The translations under genes were made by a program, and so were the position numbers. Of a DNA stretch of 64,000 nucleotides, positions 23,201-34,000 are shown in pieces. The stretch spans positions 62,001 through 126,000 of the forward strand of contig SADC01001331.1 in assembly GCA_004194705.1 (NCBI GenBank). The letters are read 5' to 3'. Position 1 is the first letter of the stretch. Each line of letters begins with the position of its first letter. Under the pieces are notes generated by a model. The model ran no database searches. It was not told the DNA's origin and worked only from the letters and a program-made list of their open reading frames with translations. Source of the DNA: Ditylenchus dipsaci (lineage: Eukaryota; Nematoda; Chromadorea; Rhabditida; Anguinidae).

Positions 23201-26200
23201 GAAATTCGACAGTGTGTTGCTAGGTCTAAAGACAGTTTTATAAGCAAAACGACCACGCTGAACATAAATTCGGCGTCGAATTTCAAGGTTTCCTTATCAA
23301 AATAAAAATTTTACGTTAAAGTCTTTTTTTTAATATTTTTTGAGAGTTTTGCTAAACACTCCAAAGCCGTTTTATCTCACTTAAAAGCACTTTCGGGTGC
23401 AGTTCTTGTTGCTCCATCTCATGGTATACAATAATAACACAACAAGCGGCCTTATCACTTGTAATTTTGTATATTCAGGTCTAAACAACGTTTATAACAC
23501 AATTGTTTCTTTTGATCAAAAAGTTCACATTTAATTATCATAAACTTCTCAACAATATGTCATTAGAAAGCCCATAATCTCCGCTTTCTTTCAATCTCAA
23601 AAGCAGATGGTCAATAATAAAAATTAGCGAGATTTGCTTTCTTGAAGTTGCATGAGAAGTAATCTCGACTAGGATAGTTCAGAGGGGCAGATGACCCGCA
23701 GATACCAACTTTAAAAAATTTTTGACCATCGTGTTTAGCGAAAATTAATGAGTAGAAAGCTGCAAACACTACGCATGAGCAGCCAAGTGTTAAGAGCCAT
23801 TTCTGATTGCAATTAAAAAAACGGTCCCGGATTCCTCGTTTGTTTTACAGCTGAACAAAGCTCTGAGCTACGGTCCTCACAAGTTTGGTAGCAAAATAGT
23901 GTCAATCAGAAAAGCCTATCCTGTAGTTCCCACTCACCGAAAAGAAATAGAAATAGCTAGACGCTCTCTTTTCCTACCAAATCTAGCTTTACACACCACT
24001 CAACACTCTCTAAGACAATTCTTCTCTGAATTTGGAGTGCTTACTCAGTGCAAGGTCGTCAAAAAAGACTCCAAACATTTTGGATTTGTCACTTTTTCGA
24101 GTAAGAAAGAGGTAGGCGATGCTTTTCTCGTGGAAACTCCAAGAAAAAATCACAATTATTTAGTTAGCCCAAGCTTTGGCAGCAAATCCACATGTGATTG
24201 ACGGCAAAAAAGTGCAAGCTCGTATAAAACAGATCATTTCTAACCTAACAGGCCTGAAGCGTAAGAAGCTTGAACCTAACAGACCTAAAATCCAGGCGGA
24301 AATTAAGAAGTTGGATGAATACAAGCCTATTTACGAGATATTTGTGTGCAAACTATCCGAAGACACCACTAAATTGAGCTTACTCAGCTTTTATGAGAAA
24401 TTTGGAAAAGTGGTCAGGTGCAAGCTAGCGCTGGATCAATGCAATAATTACAATAGTTCAAAGAAATATGCTTTGGTAGCGTTTGGTTCTAGGCTAGCTG
24501 TAAGTTTATTATCCATTTCGCTGATTTTTTAGGATGGTATTTAATTATGTGGGCTAATTTCTAAAAAAATGCTGCTAATTTTAGATTGAAATTTATTTTT
24601 GATTTTTTTAAATTTTTGAATTTTTTCGCATTGTCGTTTAGCCCAGGATTTCAGCTTTCCATAGAGCTATTTAACACTATTGCATGATTTCAGGTTCAAA
24701 TGTAAAGATTAAGAATTTCTACATTTCTTAAGTTACTTCTAAGAAATGAAGTTTAATATCTCGTAAGCTTAGCTAAGATTCTGGGTTACATAATAATGAA
24801 AAAAATTGCAACATTAAAACAAAAATTTAAAGAAATGTCAATTTTAAATTAGAAGGCATTTTACCCTAAATAAGGGGACATTTTCAGAAAATAAAATAAA
24901 ATTAAATATTACCCATTTTAATGTAATCAGGATTTTCGGTTTAGTATGCACGGGCACTCACCAAAAAACCTGTTATGATAGACGGTAAAACTGTGATTCA
25001 AAAACCATCTCATCGAATGGCGCTTGAGAATGAGCGACTTATGGTGGGTCAAACTTGTCGTCTACTTTAATTGTCGTATTTTTTCAATTTTAATTTAAAT
25101 ACAATAATAGACCATTTCGATAATATTAGCCTTAGAGATCAGATTTTGAGAATTTCCCCAAAAACGGTCACACGAGCGTTCCTGGAACTTATGTTGATAC
25201 CCAAAAAAAGCGAAAGTTGTAATTTGCACAAATTTGTGTACAACTTTAAGTTCAGCTGAGAACATTAATACTGAACTCGTAAATTTTATGAAAAATATTG
25301 TTTTTCGAAAGTCGCTTTTTGGGTGGTATCATGATTTTCTGAGAATTTTTTGAAGAAATTTCATACTTCTGATATTAATAGCTTTAATAAAATTAATAAT
25401 TCTGAAAATTTTCGCCTAACAGCACAAACTAAATTAACTATCACACAAAAAAATAAGTACAAAACTTGGCAGCCAAATTCGTCTATTGTGCGCCAGGTTT
25501 TATAATTTGTGTCGAAACCATCGAGATTTCAAAGCATTATTTTACATCGCCATTTATTTGAATAATTTATACTTTAAACAACCAGAGGGGACCACGGCAA
25601 AAACGTACTTCCTTCTTTGAAGGGGGAGTGTATCTCCTTTCTGTATCTGGTCCCACATGGAAACTGTTCAAATTCAAATGAAACCACATTCTGAGGTTGC
25701 TGGTTCGAATCCTTCTGGGCGTAAACTTCTTTTTTCACATTTTACTTGCTAAATTGATACAAAAAAAATTGTCAGTGTTTTGTAAACCGAGGAATATTAT
25801 CAGACAAAATTCCATAACCATTATAGCTAAGTCACAGCTAAAACAAGGAATAAAAATTTAAAGCGACTTTCGTCCAGAAACCGGTAATATTTGTAAATCA
25901 AGCTACCCAATTTCTGAAGTAATTTTTGATGTACTGTCTATTTCTATTTGATGTGAAAAATTTTTTATGAGGCAGCTCGCGTATTTCTGAGTCAAGAAAA
26001 TGGCTATCACTCTTCAAAAAGTAAAAGAATAGCTAAAGGCAATATAAACCGAAATATATGGTTTCTGGCTGATTGTACAATACATCAAATTTTCACAATA
26101 TTTCTTTTTTATTTCAGACAGCAAATACAGTTGGTTTTAACACTATGTATGGTCTGCAGCTATCTGGTTTAATGTCATTCTACAATAAAAATAATGAGGA

Positions 26201-26336
26201 CAACCAAGAGGAACTAGTTAAAGACAGTTGGTTCAGTACATCTTCACTAGTTGAATGGTTGCCAAATATATCTTCATTGTCAGCCTTTCTGGCGATGTAT
26301 TTTTTATTTTTCTGTAGTTTAGTGATATTGCTGTAA
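20255..26336 (+). CDS. Seven-RRM RNA-binding protein with hydrophobic C-terminal tail
   Basis: Nine exons are inferred: 20255-20503, 20701-20937, 20993-21232, 21732-21995, 22041-22292, 23851-24111, 24164-24499, 24955-25043 and 26118-26336. Each of the first seven contributes one RRM core, with RNP2-like starts (RLYVRDL, TLFVSQL, TMFVGLL, TLFLKNL, TLLVGRL, SLFLPNL, EIFVCKL) and RNP1-like ends (CGFAYVSY, CGYVSF, FGFVTF and others). Every core stops at a phase-0 intron. The next exon then opens with an ALxxxPHxIDGKxV segment, the last RRM helix/strand found in hnRNP A/B and Musashi-type domains. Such proteins bind single-stranded RNA in processing or translation. The last exon adds a Ser/Asn-rich stretch and LSAFLAMYFLFFCSLVILL before the stop. 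The start exon is not identified. All frames are open. Confidence 0.8.
22680..23800. repeat. Large foldback repeat inside RRM intron 5
   Basis: GCTGCTCATGCGTAGTAATT and GCAGCTTTCTACTCA near 22685 are mirrored at 23755-23790. GGTATCTGCAGGTCATCTGC at about 23083 is mirrored at about 23690. The arms are interrupted, so this may be a nested or decayed element. The end word is also seen singly near 63230. Confidence 0.5.
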
Positions 26337-26425
26337 AATAATGAGGATTGACACAGATTTTTAACTTTGAAATACAGTAGATTTGGAAAAAAAAGGATTT
26401 CCTTATTTTCAAATTTTTTTAGATA

Positions 26426-26854
26426 CAGTCAACCCTCGATTTAACGTCACCCCTTCAAGTTCGTTCCCACCTAGGGTCCGACACTTTTTTAACCTAATTT
26501 TTGAAATCTTTTGCCAGTTGTCTTCGGTCAGTTTAATCGCAAATATCGCAAGGATTTTAATTTTGCCGATCGTTTTTGTGAATAAAAACAATTTTGCCGA
26601 AAAGACCCGCGAGTACTCGATTTAACGTCACCCCTTTCTCAAAATAGGGTGACGTTAAATCGAGTACCCGCGGGTCTTTTCGGCAAAATTGTTTTATTCA
26701 CAAAAACGATCGGCAAAATTAAAATCCTTGCGATATTTGCGATTAGACTGACCGAAGACAACTGGCAAAAGATTTCAAAAATTAGGTTAAAAAAAGTGTC
26801 GGACCCTAGGTGGGAACGAACTTGAGGGGGTGACGTTAAATCGAGGGTTGACTG
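26426..26854. mobile_element. pogo/Tigger-like long-arm MITE, word GATTTAACGTCACC
   Basis: CAGTCAACCCTCGATTTAAC at the left and TCGAGGGTTGACTG at the right have TA flanks (26424-26425, 26855-26856). The arms of about 205 bases are nearly perfect. The tip word GATTTAACGTCACC recurs at the palindrome centre. It lies just 3' of the RRM gene. Confidence 0.9.
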
Positions 26855-27184
26855 TATGAACTATATTGCCAAATATTGTTGCTATTATTTTGGTTATAAA
26901 ATAATAAATTTTATGTATTCTAGCTACTTCTTGACAAAATAAAATAACAACAAGCAAAGTAAAAAAAGTTGTCTGAAATCTTTGCTATGCAACAAGGATG
27001 TGTAGAGACTAAGAATATATTAAAACAAAAAACAGAAATTTCCAAAACCGTAAATCGAAACAAAGAAACCCGAAATCAAAAACTTTTAAAAGTCATTCCT
27101 GTTTAACAAGCCAACAAAAACGTTTTTATAGTAGAGCTACTTATTAATCAGTGTGTTTATTCCAGATTCTTTTAGATAATGTAT

Positions 27185-27380
27185 GGATATGGATTTTCCT
27201 GGCGCAAAAAGATTTCTTTTTAGTGCAAATCAACTCTTTTTTTTGCAAAAATGTTTTGATACAAATAGATTTTTTTCGGTGCAAATCGGCTTTTTTGTCG
27301 CAAATCGGACCTTTTTGCGCCAAAATAGAGCCGATTTGCACCAAAAAGAAATCTATTTGCACCAGAAAAAATTCATATCC
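27185..27380. repeat. Short-period inverted low-complexity repeat
   Basis: Iterations of TTTTTGCAAATCGG / GGTGCAAATAGATTT words with mirrored orientation between 27185 and 27375. It codes for nothing recognisable, although it keeps frames open on both strands. Confidence 0.5.
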
Positions 27381-28128
27381 ATAACCTATGCCGCCATTCT
27401 TATTATTGAGAATCATATATTTCAAAGCAGAAAAATCCTTTGCATCACTTTTTTTGTTTTTTGTCGCTAGTATCATATCATCTCACTCATCCTTAATTAA
27501 TTTTACTTGTTAGGCATAGCTCTTGGCCATTACTTACAAGTGTATCGTAAGACTTATTTGTAGAAAAAAAATAGTCTAAGACACTTTCCAAAATAATTGG
27601 GTGTATGGGTATATGACACTAGATTTTTGGGGAGGGGTTGTGAAGATCAGTGCTGGCAATTTGAATCATTGCTCAATGATTCAAATTAAAAATTAATTTG
27701 AATTGTGATTCAAATGAATCACAGTTATCAAGAAATTATTTGAATCATGATTCAAATTAATTTTGTAATTTGAATCATGATTTATTCAATCAGAGATAGC
27801 TGTGATTCATTTAAATCATGAGTCAAATTAATTTTTAATTTGAATCATAATTAATTTGAATCACAGTCATCAGTGATTCAAATGAATCACGATTCAAATT
27901 CCAAAATTAATTTGACTCATGATTCATATGAATCACAGTTATCAGTGATTCGTATGAATCTTGATTCAAATTATCATGAGTCGAATTGTCATGAGTCAAA
28001 TTAATTTTCAGTCAAATAATTCGACTCATTTGTGGTCTTGCTTGAATGTGAAGTTGTATTTTTTCATGTTTCGTTGCTTTTTTTAATGTTTATTATTTTA
28101 TTTTTCTTTCTCAAATTTATGATTTCAG

Positions 28129-29187
28129 GTCATTTCTCGGTTAAAATCTCTATGGACAAGTGGATGGAACAAAATCGTAATTTGCAGGTATGTCAGTTAG
28201 ATTCCCAAATAATATGATCACATTGACTATTATTTTTAGTGTGACCTCAACAAGAACAAGAAGTACTGCTCTGTCGTCCTCGTCCTTGCTCATACTCAGA
28301 TGAAGTCGATGAAGCACTGCAACAAGTAATCCACATCATGGAGATCCAGGTCAATGGTGGAACAATGCGCAGAAGGTTAATTGGGCTAAGGAGCACTTTG
28401 AGAAGCAGATCCCTGTGAAGAGCATCCTTGCCCAAGAAATGATCGATTGTATTGGAGTGACTAAGGGCACAAGATTCAAGGGTGTTATCAGTCGTTGGCA
28501 TACCAAGAAGCTTCATCGCAAGACTCATAAGGATCTTCGCAATGTGACAAATTTTGTTCTAAGTGCAGTGTTTGAAAATGATATTTATTTTATTATAGGT
28601 TGCTTGTATCGGAGCCTGGCATCCTTCTCGTGTTCAGTTCACTGTCGCTCGTGCCGGTCAGAAGGGCTACCATCACAGAATTGAAATCAACAAGAAGATC
28701 TACCCATGGGCAAGTCGTGCCTCAATGAGCCTGGCAAGCACAATGGTTCCAACGAATTCGATATTACAGGCAAGTCAGTCGACCCAATGGTCAGTATCAT
28801 TTTTAAATATGAATATCATTGATGTTATCAATTCAAGGTAGATACCCTCATTATGGTTTGGTGAATCAGGGCTTCGGTAAGCTTATTCACTTCTTGTTAC
28901 GTGATGATTGAATAACTTTTAGTCATGATCCGTGGCCGCTGCATTGTCTCGAAGAAGCGTCCCATCACTCTACGAAAGTCGTTGGTGAACAAACTAAGCG
29001 CTTTACATATGAGGAGATCGAATTGAAGTGGATCGACACCAGTTCTAAGTTCGGACACGGACAATTCCAGGTATAAGCTTTTGTGTTGATAGGATTATTT
29101 TAATTACATTCTTGTTTTTTAGACCCTCGCTGAGAAGAAGGCATTCATGGAAAAGCTCAAAAAGATCTTATCGCAGAACGCAATTAG
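28129..29187 (+). pseudogene. RPL3: Ribosomal protein L3, 5'-truncated copy inside a hAT element
   Basis: Six exons are recognisable: 28129-28187, 28240-28543, 28598-28789, 28838-28876, 28923-29070 and 29123-29187, followed by AATAAA near 29217. Diagnostic stretches are [104 protein letters not shown] and EKKAFMEKLKK. RPL3 is the large-subunit protein near the peptidyl-transferase centre. The N-terminal half (about 170-190 residues) is absent. At least six one-base shifts occur, and most resolve if one G or C is added beside an existing G or C. Introns are retained, so this is a DNA-level capture and not a retrocopy. The missing 5' end argues that it is non-functional as RPL3. Confidence 0.85.
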
Positions 29188-29399
29188 AATCTCTCTGTTG
29201 TTATCGTTTATGTTGAAATAAAATTTGTTGCTGACTTTTGTTCACTTTTACTTGTCTTGGCTAACATGGCTAAGCCACATTTGGGGCGAAGATGAATGGT
29301 TTGGTTGAATCGGTCAGTAATTATGGTCTTTACACGCATATATGAGTAATATCGCACCCAAAGCCAGATAAATCGTCGATAATACATTCACGTACAATA

Positions 29400-29770
29400 A
29401 AAGGGTATTGGGGTGGTTGAGAATATTTCGAAATGTTTTGGGTAGTTAGAGGAGGTTTGAGCCAACTTGCGATTATTCAGAGTTTTTTGAAGTGGTTTGG
29501 GCTGGTTTGGGGTGATTTGGGTAGTTTCAAGTTACTTCGGATGATTTAGAATATTTCACATAGTTTTCTGTGGTTAATGGTGATTCATGGTGGTTCAGAG
29601 TGGTTTGGTAGGTTTGAGGCGGTTTGGGGTGGTTTGGGGTGGTTTGGTAGGTTTGAGGCGGTTTGGGGTGGTTTGGGGTGGTTTAGGGTGGTTTGGGGTG
29701 GCTTAGGGTGGTTTAGGGTGGTTTGGGGTGGTTTGGGGTGATACAGGGCTGTTGGTGATGTTTGAAAGTG
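29400..29770 (+). repeat. G-rich GGTTTGGGGT minisatellite
   Basis: A degenerate tandem array of 10-base units, best preserved at 29600-29745. The runs of three or four G at regular spacing could form quadruplexes on the plus strand. It lies within the hAT element. Confidence 0.8.
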
Positions 29771-30425
29771 GTTTAGCATATTTTGGGTGCTTTAAGGTGA
29801 CTAAGGGTGCATATGGTAGCTCGGGGTACTAAAATATTTCTGCAGTTGGCATAAAATAATTGGGTGAGGTAAGTCGCAGTAGAAAAAAGGCAAAGAGCTT
29901 AGGTATAATAAGTAAATTAAATCTTGACCAGTAACAATATATCAGACCAGAATGGGGAGTAGTACAAACACAATGATTCGTGAATCACCGAATTAATTTG
30001 AATCACTATTGAATCACGACAATTTGAATCATGATTCATATAACTCATGATTCAAATTGCAAAATTAATTTGAATCATGTTGAATCATTGCTAATCTGGA
30101 TGTGATTCATATAACTCATGATTCAAATTGCAAAATTAATTTGAATGATGTTTGAATCATTGCCAATAAGGCTGTGATTCAAATGAATCATGATTCAAAT
30201 TGCAAAATTAATTTGAATCATTAAAAAAATGATTCATATAACTCATGATTCAAATTGTCGTGATTCAAACGACTCATTTTCGAAATTTATTTGAATCAAT
30301 GATTCAAATTGCCAGCACTGGTGAAGATATGGCAGCAGCGTCCACTTTTTTATTCTCATTTAGGGAAGCCCAGGAGCATCATCCCGGCATCAGGATCGAT
30401 ATTAAATAAAGCTCAAGAAGATATA

Positions 30426-30776
30426 CAGTCGAGTCTCGATATAACGCGACTCCTCGGGCCCTGAAAAAGGTCGCGTTATGTTAGGGGTCACGTTATATGG
30501 AACGTAAATTTGACTAACTCAGGGTTTGTAATGAAAAATTTCGAAAAAAAAGAACATTTGGGTAAAAAAGATTTTATTTGATTTTATCCAGTGCTAATTG
30601 GAGCGAAAAAAAAAAGATTTTGACTAAAAACTTCAAAAATAAAAAAGATTTTGGGTCCTGAAAAAAGGACAAATCTTTTTAAAAAGGACGATTACGAACC
30701 CTGGACTAACTTCTTTTTGCTCGAATCATTGAAAGGGTCGCGTTATATCGGCGTCGGGTTTTATCGAGACTCGAGT
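30426..30776. mobile_element. pogo/Tigger-like MITE, interrupted by a hAT-like MITE
   Basis: CAGTCGAGTCTCGATATAAC at the left and ATCGAGACTCGAGTATA (two changes from the expected tip) at the right share the word GGTCGCGTTATAT. The element is split by the 184-bp element at 30520-30703. Confidence 0.75.
30520..30703. mobile_element. hAT-like MITE, TSD GACTAACT, nested
   Basis: CAGGGTTTGTAATG and ATTACGAACCCTG are the ends. GACTAACT flanks both sides exactly (30512-30519, 30704-30711). The interior, with AAAAAAGATTTT words and a TTTTTAAAAAGGAC end, matches 48974-49181. Confidence 0.9.
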
Positions 30777-31047
30777 ATAGTTCATTTTCCGTCCTGCTCC
30801 CTATAAAAACAAAGAAATGAGTATAACAAGCGACACAAGTCAAATAAGAAGACTTTATACCAAATGCAATGACAAGCAAAAATACTGATAAGATGAATAT
30901 AGGGACAGCTTGTTGCTTGTTAGGGTGTCATAAAACCATGTAGTTCCCCAAAAAAGAAATAAAAAAATAGTCTCACTTTATTGTAATTTAACAATTTCTA
31001 CTGCCGCCAATATACAAATTGTCAATATTCACATAATTGAACCGGAA

Positions 31048-34000
31048 ATGCTGTATTTAACAACTTTGGCTCTACTTTCATTGTGTAGCTTGATAAGTGG
31101 GCAGACTGCCGTTTTCACAACTAAATTGGAAGCAATTGAACCTATTAGGCTGAAACACATCAGATCCGGTCAGTTAAAATAAAATTAGATGTATTACGTG
31201 TAACATCTAATTGAATTATATAAGAGCAACGGGGATTTTGTTAATAAAAAACCACCTTTGAGGGTAGGCTCTTATTTGAAGGTAGGTTAATCTCCGATTG
31301 GCTACCAGTACCTGGTTACCACTAACTGGGTATCACGACTTGGGTTTGATTTACTGAATTACTAAATTCAATGATAAAATAAAATATTCGAAAAAAGCGC
31401 AAATTCAAAATAATTTTATTGTTAATTTTTTCTTTAACGATTTGACCAATTTCAATGCTTAATTTGTTGAATTCTCGAAAACCGGCTTAAGCCACAATGC
31501 TCTACGATATTACAATCTAAAGAGCACACTCAGCTCTACTAAAAAACAATGAGCATGGCACATCGACTTCAGCTCGAGAAAAGTCAAAAAGAAACAAAAA
31601 CAGCGTTACTTACTCAGTCCAAATACTATACAACTATACTATACTACACTATACTATACAAATACTATATAAAGAAAATATAGCAACAAAAGTCAAGCTG
31701 ATTTTTTAATTTTACGTGCGGTATCAAATAAAAATTTCCCCTGCTTAAGAAATCACCGAGTTGTTGCCCTTCATGGTGACCAGTGTTGGGAATTTTCTGA
31801 AATTCTCGTACTCGTACTCGTACTTCGTACAAGTATTTTTTTGACCTCGTACTTCGTACTCGTACTCGTACCAAGCTACAAAATTTCGTCGTACTCGTAC
31901 TCGTACTAGTAGTACGAGCTAAAAAAGGCTCTTACTCGTACTCGTACTCGTACTTTACTCGTACCTGAGCAAAAGCTCATACTGTACTCGTACTTGAATA
32001 AAAAATCCGTATTCATTAAATATTTTCACAAATTTTTATTTAATTTAAGTAACATTTTCATATAGTTTTTGTCGAATGAGGAATCGACTACCATGAGGGA
32101 CTATTTTTTAGAATAATTCAGTATTAGAAACACTACGCGTTTACTACTGAAGCGTTGAGCAACGCTTCGCATTGCGATTTTTAAAGGAGTAGATATTTAA
32201 AACACCATAAAATAAATAACACACCATGACCAAAATCTAGCTGCTTCGCATCCCTTGGAATAAGCATATTATGACTATACCATGAAAGGCATAGATTTAA
32301 AACAGCCGCTTCGCGTGCCTAGAAATGAGGAATATCATGATCATACCATGAAAAGACGTCCAATTCAGAAGATAATCAGAACATTTAAATGGCAAATAGG
32401 AATTTATGCTTTCAAAATGCCTTTCTCATTTAAAACTCTTGCTTTTATAAAAAAATTCTGCTCAAAAATAGCCAGAAAAAAAACATGGCACTCGTACTTA
32501 AAGTTTCTCTTCGTACTCGTACTTGTTCTTCGTCCTCGTACTCGTACACGTACCTCATTATTTTTTCTGTTCGTACTAGTACTCGTACTCGTACCTCTGT
32601 TTTTCAGCTGCTCGTACTTCGTACTCGTACTCGTAGTACGAGTACGGTACGAGTACGAGTACGAGTACGAAGTACGAGTACGAGTACGAGTTCCCAACAC
32701 TGATGGTGACTTCAGAACATTTTTAACTTAAATTTCATCTAAGACATTTTAACTATAGGGTGTGACAAATATTTTGAACTATTTAAAACGGTAACAACTT
32801 TTTCCCCAATCATTCGTCAAGATTTTTATTAGGACACGCGAGAAGTACAGGTATTGGTTAGACTACAGTCCACATTGACATCGAGAAGCACCCTTGCAAT
32901 CTCCGAGAGGTTTCGATTTTGATAAAGAAGAAGATCCGAGAATTGTTTTTTTCAGTCAAGTTCGACAAGGTGCCTTGGAGCAAGACTACAGTCAAGTCTC
33001 GATATAAGTTACACTCTCGGGACCGGGCCAGGTGTATCTTATATCGAGGTGTATCTTGTATCGGGGTATCTTATATCGAGACTTGACTGTACTTTGTTGA
33101 AACTTTTTGTATTGTTAATTAAAATGCTGCAGGGCATGTTTGGTATCAAAAGAATTCCTCGAGACTCCTCTTAAAAATCCTGACCAATGATTGAAAAATA
33201 AAAAAAGTTGGGACCGCTTCAAATAGCTCAAAATATTTGCCGCACCCTATATAGCTTTATGATCGAAAAATCATGCTTGTGCACGACACGGAAAAATCTT
33301 TAAAGAAGGGCGGACTCTTTGTTTGACGCTTCTGCGCTCCATACATCTTGGGTCGTGTCCTTTTGAACTATTTTTCTACTTTTTTTTTAATTGCGCTTCT
33401 TGAATTATTACGTTTTTACTGCTCGTCTAACTTACGCCTAAGACTTGCATAAGTTGAAAAAATTAAAGAAGTGCAGCAAACAGTTATAATAAATACAATT
33501 TAAAAAGGCGCGAATTCAAAAAAGTGAAAAAAACATATGGGCTGAAAGGCCTATATATTTTTTTCACTTTTTATATCCTCTGCTAGGCCTATATTTTTTG
33601 GGCTAGATAATTTATATGTAGCTAATGTTTTTGTAGGCAAACATGCTGAATTGTTAGCAGAGGAAGCCAAAAATGTAGACAAAACAACGTCGTCCCAAAC
33701 AGTTATTGACTACAAGGATCTGGAATATTTAGGCAAAATAACTATTGGTCAGTGGTATCTTGGATGTGCATACCCGTGCTACACACGTTTTTTTTGCAGG
33801 AACTATCGAACAAACTTTCACTGTCATGATGGATACTGGAAGCTCGACTCTGTTTGTGCCAGACATTACTTGTGGCAAACCTGAATGCAAGGAATATTGT
33901 CAAGACCAAGGTGGGCATGTTCAGAAACAATGCGAAAAAATATTTTATACATTCCACTCGCAGTTGATAACTGTAGTTAGGCTCAAATTATTTTGTCTCC

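Larger units (their letters stand above)
27648..30320. mobile_element. hAT-type element carrying an RPL3 gene fragment
   Basis: The element starts CAGTGCTGGCAATTTGAATC and ends with the matching complement GATTCAAATTGCCAGCACTG. The octamer GTGAAGAT is duplicated perfectly on both sides (27640-27647, 30321-30328). Inside each end are about 350 bases of iterated TGATTCAAATTAATTT words. The interior holds the 3' exons of a ribosomal protein L3 gene (28129-29187) and a G-rich GGTTTGGGGT array (29400-29770). CAGTG-type TIRs with 8-bp duplications are diagnostic of hAT elements. No transposase is present, so it is non-autonomous and resembles a gene-capturing (Pack-type) element. Confidence 0.9.

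Noticed and set aside
27144..27476. Lys/Phe-rich frames on both strands
   Set aside because: They coincide with an inverted low-complexity repeat and show no splice sites or domain.
28129..29187. Functional RPL3 gene
   Set aside because: The N-terminal half is absent upstream and the fragment lies wholly inside an element with perfect target duplications.
29585..29779. Pro-rich minus-strand frame (NHPKPPQTTLNHPKPPQT)
   Set aside because: Translation of the GGTTTGGGGT minisatellite, not a collagen- or mucin-like gene.
31616..31670. ACTATACTATAC tandem stretch as a regulatory site
   Set aside because: Simple-sequence repeat with no supporting context.
32282..32731. Open frame of 149 codons with RTRTRTS and VLVLVL repeats
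   Set aside because: It is the CGTACT array of the hAT-like element translated; all frames stay open because the word lacks stops.
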